Notes under the pieces: generated by a model | What the model was told of the DNA's origin: nothing | The model's input: the letters and a program-made list of their open reading frames with translations, nothing else | Databases searched by the model: none | Program-made: the position numbers and the translations under genes | Part shown: positions 5,118 through 5,237 of the stretch, in pieces | Layout of the letters: every line of letters starts with the position of its first letter | Numbering within the stretch: the stretch's first letter is position 1 | Assembly: GCA_002430755.1 (NCBI GenBank) | Contig: DJCX01000140.1 | Location: 1 to 5,237, forward strand | DNA from: Flavobacteriales bacterium UBA5939 | GTDB taxonomy: Bacteria; Bacteroidota; Bacteroidia; Flavobacteriales; Schleiferiaceae | Reading direction: 5' to 3' | Length of the DNA: 5,237 bases

Positions 5118-5237
5118 TTCAAGCGGCCTAATTCGAAGTAAGAATACGTTTCAGATTCAGAAATATGGGAATGCCATAAGATCGCAACTTAGAGACTCTA
5201 GCGACCAATATGTTTCTGAATTAAACGATTGTTGTCG
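5110..5237 (+). CDS. Open frame running off the window, unknown (doubtful, partial)
   Basis: This frame starts MYNSSGLIRSKNTFQIQKYG and stays open to the last base, giving 42 full codons. The same frame is open back to a stop at 4996-4998, with another ATG at 5020, so the true start is uncertain. Its ATG overlaps the stop region of the 54-aa ORF by 8 bases, a coupling-like arrangement or a sign of one gene broken by a frameshift. No motif is recognised, and an open run of about 80 codons can occur by chance. Confidence 0.25.
   Translation, partial: MYNSSGLIRSKNTFQIQKYGNAIRSQLRDSSDQYVSELNDCC
5147..5227. other. 81-bp structured region: long inverted repeat enclosing two hairpins
   Basis: The outer arms pair as CGTTT with AAACG and as ATTCAGAAA (5155-5163) with TTTCTGAAT (5213-5221), with a small 3x1 internal loop between them. 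Inside lie TATGG-GAATG-CCATA (5164-5178) and a bulged stem CGC...TAG-AGACT-CTA-GCG (5183-5203). Together they could fold as a three-way junction. This could be a small RNA, an untranslated leader structure, a recombination site or chance. I recognise no tRNA, riboswitch or integron site, and no T-run follows. Confidence 0.3.

Noticed and set aside
5147..5227. tRNA-like cloverleaf
   Set aside because: The paired arms do not have tRNA dimensions, and there is no recognisable anticodon arm, T-loop consensus or CCA-type acceptor end.
5122..5237. Integron attC-like site (GCCTAAT near 5126, GTTGTCG at the end)
   Set aside because: GCCTAAT misses the RYYYAAC consensus at its last base and GTTGTCG does not fit GTTRRRY. 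No integrase or further cassettes are seen.

Overview
The window looks like chromosomal DNA from a member of the Bacteroidota, most likely Flavobacteriia or a relative. This rests on three observations. The bS16 protein has the long C-terminal extension usual in that phylum. A clean TAnnTTTG-type -7 box (TACTTTTG) lies upstream of rpsP, while most starts lack a convincing Shine-Dalgarno sequence. All the proteins read like Bacteroidota orthologues. There is no transposase, integrase, CRISPR array, tRNA or rRNA gene that I can support.

Layout from left to right: (1) Bases 1-22 hold the first seven codons (MKKLVAI) of a probable minus-strand gene leaving the window. (2) Bases 23-136 are a short divergent control region with a 14-bp inverted repeat. 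(3) A plus-strand saccharopine dehydrogenase (Lys9-like, 452 aa) follows. It ends tail-to-tail with the next operon, and the two stop codons share the bases TTAA. (4) A compact minus-strand operon reads, in transcription order, rpsP (bS16), rimM, a four-helix membrane protein of unknown function, and trmN6 (YfiC-type tRNA1(Val) m6A37 methyltransferase). Its junctions are 2 nt, 6 nt and a 4-nt ATGA overlap, so translation is probably coupled. It is driven by the TACTTTTG promoter. (5) Upstream of it, on the same strand, is a GHMP kinase resembling D-glycero-D-manno-heptose 7-phosphate kinase (HddA). (6) The last ~390 bases hold no recognisable gene. They contain three inverted repeats and two small overlapping plus-strand reading frames, the second running off the window.

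How the genes work together: the rpsP operon is a ribosome and tRNA maturation unit. bS16 is a small-subunit protein, RimM matures the 30S head, and TrmN6 modifies a tRNA. Compared with the well-known rpsP-rimM-trmD-rplS order, trmD and rplS are absent from this stretch, and a membrane protein plus trmN6 occupy that place. The saccharopine enzyme (lysine/glutamate/aminoadipate semialdehyde metabolism) and the heptose kinase (surface glycan precursor) appear to be functionally unrelated neighbours.

Most of the window is ordinary housekeeping sequence, and I see no clear new system. The best leads are the acidic APAEE-repeat tail of bS16, the unknown membrane protein embedded in the ribosomal operon, and the structured, unassigned right end.
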